Assembly: GCA_024645065.1 (NCBI GenBank) | Contig: JAHEGP010000002.1 | Coordinates: forward strand, 1-42,115 | From: Cellvibrionales bacterium | GTDB lineage: Bacteria > Pseudomonadota > Gammaproteobacteria > Pseudomonadales > JAHEGP01 | Reading direction: 5' to 3' | DNA: 42,115 bases | Shown: piece by piece, positions 24,590 to 32,892 of the stretch | Numbering within the stretch: position 1 is the stretch's first letter | Layout: every line of letters starts with the position of its first letter | Notes under the pieces: model-generated | The model's database searches: none | What the model was told of the DNA's origin: nothing | What the model saw: only the letters and a program-made list of their open reading frames with translations | Program-made: the position numbers and the translations under genes

Positions 24590-26404
24590 TCAACCCCAGT
24601 CGACTGAATCGGCATCGACCCGTGCTATCACTGCCAGGAACTGATCGCCATATTTCTCCAGCTTACTGTCACCAACGCCGCTGACCTGCAGCAGCTCCTG
24701 TCGATTGCGCGGCCTTAACCGCAGCATATCCCGCAGGCTGGCATCGTGAAAAATCACATAAGGGGGAACCCCCTGCTGCTCGGCCAGGCGCTTGCGGCAA
24801 TCGCGCAGGGCCTGCCAGAGGGGCATGTCACCGGGTTCGAGTCGCGGTTGCGCAAGCTTCGAACTCCGGCGCTTGCCGCGTTCCTGCTCCTCACGCAACA
24901 ATAATTGCACCTCTGATCGCAGTAGCGGCCGACTGGCCTCAGTCAATTGCAGCGCGCTGAACCCTTCCATGTCGACTCGCAGGACACCCCTTACTACCAG
25001 CTGGCGAACCAGTGAGCGCCACTGCGGCCCGGTCAACTCCGGACCGATACCGTAGGTGCTGAGCTGGTCGTGACCAAAGCGCCTGATCTTTTCAGTGTCG
25101 TGCCCCAGCAAGACGTCGACCACATGGCCAACCCCAAAACGCTGGCCGGTCCGGTAAACGCAGGACAGCAACTTCTGCGCCGCCTCAGTCGCATCCCAGC
25201 TGCGCGGTGGTAGCAGGCAGGTATCGCAATTACCGCATGGCTCTGGGGCGGCTTCACCAAAGTAGCGCAGCAGTACCTGGCGTCGACAGCTGATGACTTC
25301 GCACATTCCCAGCAGGGCGTCGAGCTTGTGCTTTTCTAACCGTTTATGCTGCTCCGAGCCCGGGGAATTGGCCTGCATCTGTTGCAATCGCACCACATCC
25401 TGCAGGCCGTATACCATCCATGCATCCGCCGCCAGCCCATCGCGCCCGGCCCTTCCGGTCTCCTGATAATAGGCCTCGATACTCTTCGGCAGATCGAGAT
25501 GGGCAACAAAGCGTACGTCCGGTTTGTCGATACCCATTCCAAAGGCAATGGTCGCAACCATGATCACGGCGTCCTCGCGCAGGAATCGGTCCTGGTAGCC
25601 GGCTCGCAGAGAGGGATCCAGGCCCGCGTGATAGGGCAGCGCATCCCATCCCTGCTGCTGCAGCCAGGCTGCGGTCTCCTCCACCTTCCTGCGCGACATG
25701 CAATAGACAATACCGGCCTCGTTGCGATGCCCCTCAAGAAAGGCAAGCAGTTGCTGGCGTGCGTTATTCTTGGCGGCGATCGCATAATAAATATTGGGCC
25801 GATCAAAACCATCCAGGAAGACCTCGGCGTGCCACAACTGCAGGCGATCGATGATTTCCTGGCGGGTTCGCTCATCGGCAGTGGCGGTCAGCGCAATGCG
25901 GGGAATTCCCGGAAAATGCTGTTGCAGGTTTTCCAGCTGCAGATAATCCTGGCGAAAGTCATGCCCCCACTGGGATACACAATGGGCCTCGTCGATAGCA
26001 AAGAGGGCGATCTGCAGCTGACTGAGGAGCTGCAGGTTGCGAGCCTGCAGCAGCCGCTCTGGCGCCAGGTAGAGCAGGTCGATTTGCCCCGCCTGCAATT
26101 CCCCCTCGATTTGAGCCTGGCTATCGGCAGCCAGAGAGGAATTGAGGAATGCTGCCCTGACCCCAAGCTGACGCAGGCCGTCGACCTGGTCCTGCATCAG
26201 GGCGATCAATGGCGATATCACCACCGCCACCCCCGGCCGCACCAGCGCGGGAACCTGGTAACACAGCGACTTGCCACCGCCGGTAGGCATCAACACCAGC
26301 GCATCCTTGCCGGCAACCACAGCGTCAATAATCGCCCGTTGCTGACCACGAAAAGTGTCGTAACCAAAGACGTGGCCTAGAACCGAGCTGGGGGTAACAG
26401 TCAT
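24590..26404 (-). CDS. recQ: ATP-dependent DNA helicase RecQ
   Basis: RecQ unwinds DNA 3' to 5' in RecF-pathway recombination and suppresses illegitimate exchange. The 604 residues (E. coli 609) carry FGYDTFRGQQRAII, Walker A MPTGGGKSLCYQVPAL (about 39-54), the DEAH box FAIDEAHCVSQWGHDFR, motif VI QETGRAGRDG, a four-cysteine zinc site (CEVISC and CGNCDTC, about residues 368-396), an RQC winged helix and a C-terminal HRDC domain (about 525-595). It is convergent with the cold-shock gene. No close ribosome site stands out before the ATG at 26404. Confidence 0.97.
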   Translation of the reverse strand: MTVTPSSVLGHVFGYDTFRGQQRAIIDAVVAGKDALVLMPTGGGKSLCYQVPALVRPGVAVVISPLIALMQDQVDGLRQLGVRAAFLNSSLAADSQAQIEGELQAGQIDLLYLAPERLLQARNLQLLSQLQIALFAIDEAHCVSQWGHDFRQDYLQLENLQQHFPGIPRIALTATADERTRQEIIDRLQLWHAEVFLDGFDRPNIYYAIAAKNNARQQLLAFLEGHRNEAGIVYCMSRRKVEETAAWLQQQGWDALPYHAGLDPSLRAGYQDRFLREDAVIMVATIAFGMGIDKPDVRFVAHLDLPKSIEAYYQETGRAGRDGLAADAWMVYGLQDVVRLQQMQANSPGSEQHKRLEKHKLDALLGMCEVISCRRQVLLRYFGEAAPEPCGNCDTCLLPPRSWDATEAAQKLLSCVYRTGQRFGVGHVVDVLLGHDTEKIRRFGHDQLSTYGIGPELTGPQWRSLVRQLVVRGVLRVDMEGFSALQLTEASRPLLRSEVQLLLREEQERGKRRSSKLAQPRLEPGDMPLWQALRDCRKRLAEQQGVPPYVIFHDASLRDMLRLRPRNRQELLQVSGVGDSKLEKYGDQFLAVIARVDADSVDWG

Positions 26405-26552
26405 ATCTTATCCCGGGATGAGTAAACGCGGCACCAGCGCTCCGCTTACAGGTTTTCAGGCTGACCTGGCAGTGGGTTGTTAGCTGACAACGGGGGAAGA
26501 GCACCACCAGCCCAATATGCTAGCACGCAGGCAACAGTACCACACCCGAACG

Positions 26553-27989
26553 CTATTCATTCTCATCCGGGCGTACATAGGTCTGGCCCAGATAGGTACG
26601 GGGTGAACTGAATGACCACGCCGGCGCACCCTCCACCGCTTCCTCCCGCCTCGGCAATACCTGGTGGCGCGCCTGCAATCGACCCACGAGCCATAGTGCC
26701 GTAGCAAATGCCACAACGCCGAATAACAAGGCCCCTGCCAACTCCCCTGCGAGCACGCCCCGGGCACCAAAGTAAGTTGCCAGCAGGTAGACCATCGGAA
26801 CGGTCCCCAGGAAAGTCCGACTGAAGTTAAACACAGTGGCAAGATAGGCACGGTGCAAATTGTTAAAGGTCGCGTTAGCGACAAACAACATACCGACGAA
26901 CATAAAGCCACCAATGAGCCAGGTGGTATAGAAAGTAATCAGGTCGGCAGCATCACCGCTGGCATCGAAGGCCCGGACAATATAACCCTTCAGCAGGAAC
27001 AGCAGCAGCCAGACCAGCAGGGTATAGGCGATGTTGAGCAACAGGGCGCTGATTAGCGTTTGTCGCACCCGCAGATAGAGACCGGCACCCGCGTTTTGGC
27101 CAACGATCGGCCCTATGGCACTGGACAGGGAAAAAATGGCGGCGAAGGCTACCGGCGTGATGCGCCCCAGAATTGCCGCGCCGGCCACCGCGCTATCGCC
27201 GTAAGTTGCCATGGTTTTGAGCACGTATCCAGCGCCCAGCGGCGTTGCAATATTGGTCAACAGGGCCGGGCCGGCGATCAGGGTGATGGCTCCAAGGTCG
27301 CGCTGCAGCAGCGGCCAACTGAATCGCGCGGGCAACTGGTGAACCACGAATATGGCCCGCAAACCCATCGCCAGCAGCGCTACCCGGGCCGCCAGGGACG
27401 CCACTGCGGCCCCCTCGATACCCCAGCCCAAGCCGAAGATAAAGACCGGGTCGAGCAGGGCATTCGCCAGCGCACCGGCCAGCAACGCATACATTGACCG
27501 GCGCGCATCCCCCACAGCCCGCAGCGCGGCGGCGGCACCCATGCCCATGGCCAGTATTGGCGTGGCGGGCAGCAGGATCCGACTGTAAGCCAGTGCCAAC
27601 TCGAGGGTCCGTCCCTCGGCGCCAAGAAACCGCAACAGCGACTCCAGGTAGAGCCAGGCTGGCACACAAATCAGACTCGAGACCAGGGCGCTGAAAACCA
27701 TGACATTAGTACAGTGCTCGCCGGCAAGCTGGCGATTGTGAGCACCCTCGGCCCTTGCTACCAGCGCGCCCATCGCAATTTGCAGACCAATTCCGACCGC
27801 AGTAAGGAAAAACAAAAGCGTACCGGAGAAACCAATGGCGGCGGCCAACTCCTCCTCGCCGAGGAGACTGAGAAAATACATGTCGACCAGGTCGACAGTG
27901 AACAGCGTCAGCAACCCCACCGCACTGGCACCGGTCATGACGATGATGTGTCGCGTCGGGGAACCGCGGGTAAAGACTGCCTTTGGCAT
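26553..27989 (-). CDS. MATE-family multidrug/toxin exporter
   Basis: A 478-residue inner-membrane protein with about twelve hydrophobic segments in two homologous halves, the MATE layout. Typical segments include FFLTAVGIGLQIAMGALVARAEGA in the first half and AIFSLSSAIGPIVGQNAGAG in the second, the latter being the MATE gate region. Members use sodium or proton gradients to expel cationic drugs and metabolites; the substrate here cannot be told. The C-terminal 35 residues are soluble and unconserved. It sits between recQ and the DUF3301 gene on the same strand, with gaps of 148 and 75 bases. Confidence 0.9.
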   Translation of the reverse strand: MPKAVFTRGSPTRHIIVMTGASAVGLLTLFTVDLVDMYFLSLLGEEELAAAIGFSGTLLFFLTAVGIGLQIAMGALVARAEGAHNRQLAGEHCTNVMVFSALVSSLICVPAWLYLESLLRFLGAEGRTLELALAYSRILLPATPILAMGMGAAAALRAVGDARRSMYALLAGALANALLDPVFIFGLGWGIEGAAVASLAARVALLAMGLRAIFVVHQLPARFSWPLLQRDLGAITLIAGPALLTNIATPLGAGYVLKTMATYGDSAVAGAAILGRITPVAFAAIFSLSSAIGPIVGQNAGAGLYLRVRQTLISALLLNIAYTLLVWLLLFLLKGYIVRAFDASGDAADLITFYTTWLIGGFMFVGMLFVANATFNNLHRAYLATVFNFSRTFLGTVPMVYLLATYFGARGVLAGELAGALLFGVVAFATALWLVGRLQARHQVLPRREEAVEGAPAWSFSSPRTYLGQTYVRPDENE

Positions 27990-28064
27990 GGGGATTCTCA
28001 GCTTTTAATTGGGAGCGGCCATGCAAGGGCACCACATGGGCCAGCTCACCTTATCCGCCCGGGG

Positions 28065-28382
28065 CTATACCAGCCGGTGGGGCTCCAGCTCGATGTTTTG
28101 TACTGTGTCGCCGAGCAATACGATCTTACCCCGATAACGCTCTGCGCCTGTCGCTGTGAATTCGAACAAAAAAGAGCGCCACATGCGCAGCCGACCCGCG
28201 GCGTCGCGCTTCCACCAGAACCCGCGCAGCACCACGGTATCATCGAGCAGGCCAATACCCATGTCGGCGCAGTATTTTCGGGTAGCTCTGAGGGCGAGTT
28301 CCTTCATGCCATGGGCGTGCCAGGCATAGTAGCAAGCTGCCAGCAACAGGGTTAACCAAAACAGGTCAGCAAGCTCATACAT
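28065..28382 (-). CDS. DUF3301 domain protein
   Basis: A 105-residue protein with one N-terminal membrane segment (about residues 4-22, LADLFWLTLLLAACYYAW), followed by a cytoplasmic-type domain with the DUF3301 pattern: Q/MGIGLLDDTVVLRGFW, then RMWRSFLFEFTATGAERYRG and a C-terminal PHRL. I chose the ATG at 28382, where the family normally begins; the open frame continues upstream for 73 codons without family content and across the SIMPL promoter region. The function of DUF3301 is not known. Confidence 0.85.
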   Translation of the reverse strand: MYELADLFWLTLLLAACYYAWHAHGMKELALRATRKYCADMGIGLLDDTVVLRGFWWKRDAAGRLRMWRSFLFEFTATGAERYRGKIVLLGDTVQNIELEPHRLV

Positions 28383-28411
28383 GATTGCAACTAGCCTGGA
28401 TAAGAAGTCTG

Positions 28412-28426
28412 CCGCTATAGTAGCGG
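28412..28426. promoter_or_regulatory. Palindrome containing a -10-like element
   Basis: CCGCTA-TAG-TAGCGG, a perfect inverted repeat, lies between the divergent DUF3301 and SIMPL genes and contains TATAGT at its centre. It could be an operator overlapping the SIMPL promoter, but no -35 box is visible. Confidence 0.3.
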
Positions 28427-28482
28427 TTCCTGCCGGTGGACCCAACCGCGGGTCGCGGCACAGCTTGTTACCGGAGTGAGCA

Positions 28483-29241
28483 ATGAAACCCTTATCACTG
28501 ATAATCATCACTGCCAGCCTGTTGCTGGCTGGAGCGAAGCACACCATGGCCGAAAGCGAGAATCCTCTGCCCGACGCATTGCTTGCAAGCCTGTCAGTCA
28601 ACGGCCAGGCCGAGCTGAAAGTGGCGCCAGATCAGGTTGTTGTCGACCTCGGGGTCAGCACGATAGCCGCCAGTGCCGATGAGGCGATGGCCGCCAACAG
28701 TGCCAGCATGCAGCGGGTACTGAGCGCACTTCGAGATCTGGGTCTCGCCCCCAAGACCCGCCAGTTTCGCATCCAGCCCCTGTGGACGCCGCGCCCCGGC
28801 AAGGCGGACCCGGACTGGCAGGCCACCATCAACGGTTACAAGGTGGACAATAGCGTCATCGTCGAGAGCAGCGATTTGAGCCTGGCCGGCGCTATCATTG
28901 GCCGTGCGACAACCGCCGGTGCCAACCACGTCAACGGGGTCAGCTTTGGGCTCTCCCAGCCACGACTGCATCGGGAAGCAGCCATCAAACAGGCCACCGA
29001 GAACGCTGCCAGCGACGCCCGCAGCCTGGCCGCTGCCGCGGGCCAGAAACTGGTGCGCATCGTCAACCTGGTGCTGGACCACAGCGACGCCAGCCCGGTG
29101 CAACTGCGACAGAAAAATATGCTGCGCAGCGTAGCGATGGCGGAGGACGCCGGCGGGCCGCCGCTGGAGGCGGCTGATGTCACCGTGCGGGCGGCAGTAT
29201 CGATTCGCTATGAGATTCGATCAGGGCTTGGGTCAGACTGA
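28483..29241 (+). CDS. Periplasmic SIMPL-domain (DUF541) protein
   Basis: A 252-residue exported protein. Residues 1-23 form a signal peptide (basic Lys, hydrophobic core LIIITASLLLAGA, cleavage after the Ala of HTMA). The rest is a single SIMPL/DUF541 domain: SLSVNGQAELKVAPDQVVVDLGV at the start, TRQFRIQPLW, then INGYKVDNSVIV and the C-terminal AVSIRYEI. The family includes E. coli YggE, linked to oxidative stress, and the BP26 periplasmic antigen; the molecular role is unresolved. The ATG has GGAGTGAG just upstream. Confidence 0.9.
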   Translation: MKPLSLIIITASLLLAGAKHTMAESENPLPDALLASLSVNGQAELKVAPDQVVVDLGVSTIAASADEAMAANSASMQRVLSALRDLGLAPKTRQFRIQPLWTPRPGKADPDWQATINGYKVDNSVIVESSDLSLAGAIIGRATTAGANHVNGVSFGLSQPRLHREAAIKQATENAASDARSLAAAAGQKLVRIVNLVLDHSDASPVQLRQKNMLRSVAMAEDAGGPPLEAADVTVRAAVSIRYEIRSGLGSD

Positions 29242-29276
29242 CCCTTGCGCTAAAAGCCCGGCCGCGCCGCAGCTGG

Positions 29277-29759
29277 CTAGTCCGCTACCTGCAGAATCGG
29301 CAAATCGGTCCTGGAAACCACCCGTCGCAAAACGAAGCTCGAGTGCACACCACTGACGCCCTCTATTCGGGTCAGGCGCCCCAGCAGAAACTCTTCATAG
29401 GATTCCATATCGGGCAACACCGCCTTGAGCAGGAAATCTGCCGCCTGCCCGGTGACAATGCTGCACTCGACCACCTCGGGGAACTGACTGACTTTCTCTT
29501 CAAAGTTTGCAAACCGATCAGGTGTATGGCGATCCATGCTGATGCCAATGATCGCCGTTAACTTCAAACCCAGCATCGACTGATTGAGGAGGGTGACATG
29601 CCCCTCAATAATGCCGCTCTCCTCCAATCGCTTGACCCGGCGGGAGCAGGGAGTCGGCGACAGGCCCACCTGGTCCGCCAGTTCCAGATTGCTGATGCGA
29701 CCGTTGGCCTGCATCAGGCGGAGTATGCGGCGATCAGTGCGGTCCAGCCCCATGGCCAT
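29277..29759 (-). CDS. Lrp/AsnC-family transcriptional regulator
   Basis: A 160-residue regulator resembling Lrp over its whole length. The N-terminal winged helix-turn-helix (about 5-55) reads LDRTDRRILRLMQANGRISN then LADQVGLSPTPCSRRVKRLEESGII; the C-terminal RAM domain (about 70-145) binds amino-acid ligands and builds octamers. It is divergent from leuA, with a 21-base palindrome between them close to its own start, so control of itself and leuA is a fair inference. E. coli Lrp also controls branched-chain amino-acid genes. Whether this is the global Lrp or a specialised paralogue cannot be told. Confidence 0.92.
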   Translation of the reverse strand: MAMGLDRTDRRILRLMQANGRISNLELADQVGLSPTPCSRRVKRLEESGIIEGHVTLLNQSMLGLKLTAIIGISMDRHTPDRFANFEEKVSQFPEVVECSIVTGQAADFLLKAVLPDMESYEEFLLGRLTRIEGVSGVHSSFVLRRVVSRTDLPILQVAD

Positions 29760-30080
29760 CCTCCCCGGAATATTGCAAAAACCTAAAAAGCGGATTATCG
29801 CACTTTATTGGTGATATAAACCAATATTTTGCTAATTAATAGATAATTATTGCATTCTATTGTCTTTTTTTCGCTACATTTGCAATCTATCCCTAGTCGG
29901 GCAGTCCTATACTGAGCCCCGTAGATTGCCTTGCGCCTGCCGTCGCGCTAACTGCGGTGAATCCAACCAGATCCCCCGTCGCTAGCCGGCTCGCCACTTC
30001 ACGAGAGTGTGCCAACGACCATCTCGGGCCGGCCGGGGTACTACCCACCCCACTCCCAAGCGACCAGGGAAGATATGCCA
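29760..30080. other. lrp-leuA divergent regulatory region
   Basis: No gene is present in these 321 bases. The left half (29785-29880) is AT-rich, in contrast to the flanks, and holds the operator-like palindrome. The right half holds an eight-base inverted repeat, GCAATCTA (29882-29889) and TAGATTGC (29922-29929), around a TATACT element (29908-29913) that could be the leuA -10. No leucine-rich leader peptide was found, so classical leu attenuation is not supported. Confidence 0.5.
29806..29826. promoter_or_regulatory. Operator-like palindrome between lrp-type gene and leuA
   Basis: TATTGGT, seven bases (GATATAA), ACCAATA: a perfect seven-base inverted repeat in AT-rich sequence, centred about 57 bases upstream of the regulator ATG. 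Its size and AT-rich centre suit a dimeric Lrp/AsnC site. Binding is inferred. Confidence 0.55.
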
Positions 30081-31751
30081 ATGAGTTCGTTCGATCACCG
30101 CAAATACCGACCTTTCCCTGCTATCGATTTACCGCAGCGGCACTGGCCCAACCAGCAAATCACGGTAGCACCCCAGTGGTGCTCGGTAGACCTGCGCGAT
30201 GGCAACCAGGCACTGGTGGAACCGATGAGCGTGGCGCGCAAAACGGCGCTCTTCAAGCAGCTGGTGACGATTGGCTTCAAACAGATCGAAGTGGGATTTC
30301 CGGCGGCATCCGAGGCGGATTACAACTTCGTGCGGCAGTTGATAGAGCACCACATGATCCCGGACGACGTCAGCATTCAGGTGCTGACACCCGCGCGCGA
30401 GGAGTTGATCGCACGCAGCTTCGAGGCATTGCGCGGAGCCAAACGGGCGATCGTGCACCTCTATAACTCCACCTCAACCATACAGCGGCAACGGGTGTTC
30501 AAACAGGGTCGACAGGGCATTGTCGATATTGCCGTGGCCGGTGCCCGCGCGGTAGCGGCGGGCGCCGCACAACAACCACAAACCCACTGGCAGTTTCAGT
30601 ACTCCCCCGAGAGCTTCACCGCAACGGAACTCGACTTCGCGGTAGCCGTTTGCGACGCGGTTAACGATGTGTGGCAACCCAGCGTCGAACAGCCGGTCAT
30701 CATCAATCTGCCGGCGACCGTCGAGCTGAGCACGGCCAACGTCTACGCTGACCAGATTGAATGGTTTTGCAGGCACATCAGCCGCCGCGGGGCACTGGTG
30801 ATAAGCCTGCACACCCACAATGATCGAGGTTGCGCGGTGGCCGCCGCCGAGCTGGGGCTGATGGCCGGCGCCGATCGGGTTGAGGGCACCCTGCTGGGCA
30901 ATGGCGAGCGCACCGGGAATATGGATATCGTCACCTGTGCCATGAATTTGTATTCCCGGGGCGTTGATCCGGGTCTGGACCTGTCAAGAATGGACGAACT
31001 GATCCGCACCGTGGAAGACTGCACCGGAATTGCCGTGCACCCGCGTCACCCCTATGCCGGGGAATTGGTGTTTACCGCTTTTTCCGGCAGCCATCAGGAC
31101 GCCATAAGAAAATGCCTGGCGCAACAGCATTCGGGCCAGGCCTGGGATGTTGCCTACCTGCCCATCGATCCCGGGGATGTCGGCCGCTCCTACCAGGAGC
31201 TGATTCGCATCAACAGTCAATCCGGCAAGGGCGGTATCGCCTGGGTGCTGGAGCAGGATCGGGGCATCCAGATGCCGCGATGGTTACAGATCGAGTTCAG
31301 CGCCGTTGTGCAGCAGCACGCCGAGCAGACCCGGGCAGAAGTTCCCGCGGCACAGTTATGGCAGCTCTTTCGGCAATACTACCTGGAGCAGGACGGCCCC
31401 TGGCAACTGGAAGGCTACCGCGCCCGGCGCCAGGGCGAGTGCGACGAGGTCGAAGTACAGCTGCGCTGCGCTCAATGCAAATTAGTGCTCCATGGCAGCG
31501 GCCTGGGAGTGGTGGACGCCTTTGTCGCGGCGCTGGAGGGTGAAACCGGTAGCAGCCTGGTGGTGGCACAATACAGCGAACATGCGCTGGGCCACAGCAC
31601 CGGGGGCGCAGCGATGGCCTACATACAGCTCAGCGTCGATGGCCGCCGCCACACCGGGGTTGCCCGCAGCAGCGATATTGTCGAGGCATCGATGCTGGCA
31701 ATTCTGGCGGCGCTCAACCACAGTGCGCAGCAACAATCGCTGGTGGCTTGA
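30081..31751 (+). CDS. leuA: 2-isopropylmalate synthase
   Basis: LeuA joins acetyl-CoA and 2-ketoisovalerate in the first step of leucine synthesis. The 556-residue protein is the long (LeuA type 2) form found in Pseudomonas. It has the metal/substrate motif CSVDLRDGNQALVEPM, GFKQIEVGFPAAS, the metal-binding SLHTHNDRG, GNGERTGNMD, and a C-terminal LeuA dimerisation/allosteric domain (about 430-550) that senses leucine. I chose the ATG at 30081 (MSSFDHRKYRPFP), which has AGGGAAG eight bases upstream; an ATG two codons earlier sits too close to it. It is divergent from an Lrp-type regulator and 31 bases ahead of trxC. Confidence 0.96.
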   Translation: MSSFDHRKYRPFPAIDLPQRHWPNQQITVAPQWCSVDLRDGNQALVEPMSVARKTALFKQLVTIGFKQIEVGFPAASEADYNFVRQLIEHHMIPDDVSIQVLTPAREELIARSFEALRGAKRAIVHLYNSTSTIQRQRVFKQGRQGIVDIAVAGARAVAAGAAQQPQTHWQFQYSPESFTATELDFAVAVCDAVNDVWQPSVEQPVIINLPATVELSTANVYADQIEWFCRHISRRGALVISLHTHNDRGCAVAAAELGLMAGADRVEGTLLGNGERTGNMDIVTCAMNLYSRGVDPGLDLSRMDELIRTVEDCTGIAVHPRHPYAGELVFTAFSGSHQDAIRKCLAQQHSGQAWDVAYLPIDPGDVGRSYQELIRINSQSGKGGIAWVLEQDRGIQMPRWLQIEFSAVVQQHAEQTRAEVPAAQLWQLFRQYYLEQDGPWQLEGYRARRQGECDEVEVQLRCAQCKLVLHGSGLGVVDAFVAALEGETGSSLVVAQYSEHALGHSTGGAAMAYIQLSVDGRRHTGVARSSDIVEASMLAILAALNHSAQQQSLVA

Positions 31752-31782
31752 TTTTCAGGCCGCTGGCCACCATATCGTGACT

Positions 31783-32235
31783 ATGGAAAAGACTATTCAC
31801 ATCAGTTGCGCCCACTGCGGAGCGACCAATCGCGTACCGCAGAGCCGCCTCGGTCAGCATCCTGGCTGCGGGCGCTGCAAACAGGCCTTGTTCGAGGGCA
31901 GGCCGGTCGAGCTCACCAGTGCCAACAGCGCGGGCTTGCTGGCGAATACCGAACTGCCGATTCTCATTGATTGCTGGGCGCCCTGGTGTGGGCCCTGCCG
32001 CAGCTTTGCGCCGGTTTTCGAGCAGGTCGCAAAACTCTATGAGCCCCGGCTGCGACTGGCCAAACTGAATACCGAGCGGGAACAGGCGCTCGCGGGTCAG
32101 TGGCAAATACGCAGTATTCCCACCCTTTTGCTGTTCAGGAATGGCCGTGAGCAACAGCGTATCGCCGGCGCCATGCCCCTGGCACAATTAGAGCAGTGGC
32201 TGCAACAGGCCGGCATAAACCCCGCGAGGCATTGA
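31783..32235 (+). CDS. trxC: Thioredoxin 2 (TrxC)
   Basis: A cytoplasmic disulfide reductase of 150 residues with the TrxC layout. An N-terminal zinc ribbon (C9, C12, C29, C32) precedes a thioredoxin fold with active site WCGPC (C69 and C72) and the cis-proline RSIPTLLLF loop. The ATG at 31783 is the only start consistent with the zinc ribbon; the frame remains open further upstream inside leuA. In E. coli trxC belongs to the OxyR regulon; no OxyR site was recognised here. A peroxiredoxin gene lies two genes downstream. Confidence 0.94.
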   Translation: MEKTIHISCAHCGATNRVPQSRLGQHPGCGRCKQALFEGRPVELTSANSAGLLANTELPILIDCWAPWCGPCRSFAPVFEQVAKLYEPRLRLAKLNTEREQALAGQWQIRSIPTLLLFRNGREQQRIAGAMPLAQLEQWLQQAGINPARH

Positions 32236-32297
32236 CGAACGCAGTCCGGTCGCGGCAAACTCCCTTGCAAATTCAAACAAATAAGGGGTACCGCGAC

Positions 32298-32759
32298 ATG
32301 ATCACGTATTTCTATTGGGGCTGTGTCATCGCATTGATTATGATTGCGATGTTTGTTATCGGCGGCAAGCTGGCAAACTGGAAAATGGCGTTTATTGCCG
32401 CCGCGATTATCGTACTGGCAGGCTGGGCAGCCTACTACTTCCACTTCCAGCAAATATTCGTTAAACGCTATGGCGGGGTAATGTCGGTCACCGTGCCAAA
32501 CGGCCTGCAACATATCGCCGCAACCTGGAAAGACGAAAACCTGTGGATCGAGAACTACGACCCGGAAAAGAACGTCTGTTACTTTGAAGAATACTCGAAA
32601 CGCAATGTGCTGGAGGGCAGGGTCAGCATCAAAAACTGCAATCCCATCGCACTCGGGAACGGGGCGGCCGGACGAAACAGTGCACCGGCAATAAAACCGG
32701 AAACGACAAAAGCGCCCGCCGCAACGCTGCCGCAATCGCCGCCGGTCTCGGCTTACTAG
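32298..32759 (+). CDS. Hypothetical two-span membrane protein
   Basis: I do not recognise this 153-residue protein. It begins with two hydrophobic helices (about residues 5-23 and 31-48) in hairpin form. A small domain of about 70 residues follows, containing VSVTVPNGLQHIAATWKDENLWIENYD-type beta sequence (read in parts) and two cysteines, C94 and C114, and then a Pro/Ala/Thr-rich tail from about 122. The ATG at 32298 has AAGGGG 11 bases upstream. It lies 62 bases after trxC and 133 before the YjgR-like gene. The two cysteines might form a disulfide if the domain is periplasmic; that is speculation. Confidence 0.72.
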   Translation: MITYFYWGCVIALIMIAMFVIGGKLANWKMAFIAAAIIVLAGWAAYYFHFQQIFVKRYGGVMSVTVPNGLQHIAATWKDENLWIENYDPEKNVCYFEEYSKRNVLEGRVSIKNCNPIALGNGAAGRNSAPAIKPETTKAPAATLPQSPPVSAY

Positions 32760-32892
32760 GTGTGGAACACGGCGAGGGTGGATGGCGCCCGAGCATTTTG
32801 CGCCACTCGCCCAGGCCGGCCGCACGCCCATACAAATCATTGTGCCCACAGCTGCAGTAGCCCGGCGCGATACCCAGCAGGAGATTCTGTCA

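Noticed and set aside
25346..26380. 344-codon plus-strand open frame
   Set aside because: Antisense to recQ, which is intact and well conserved.
29880..29913. TTGCAA...TATACT as a full leuA promoter
   Set aside because: The spacer is 22 bases, too long for a normal sigma-70 promoter; only the -10-like element is kept as possible.
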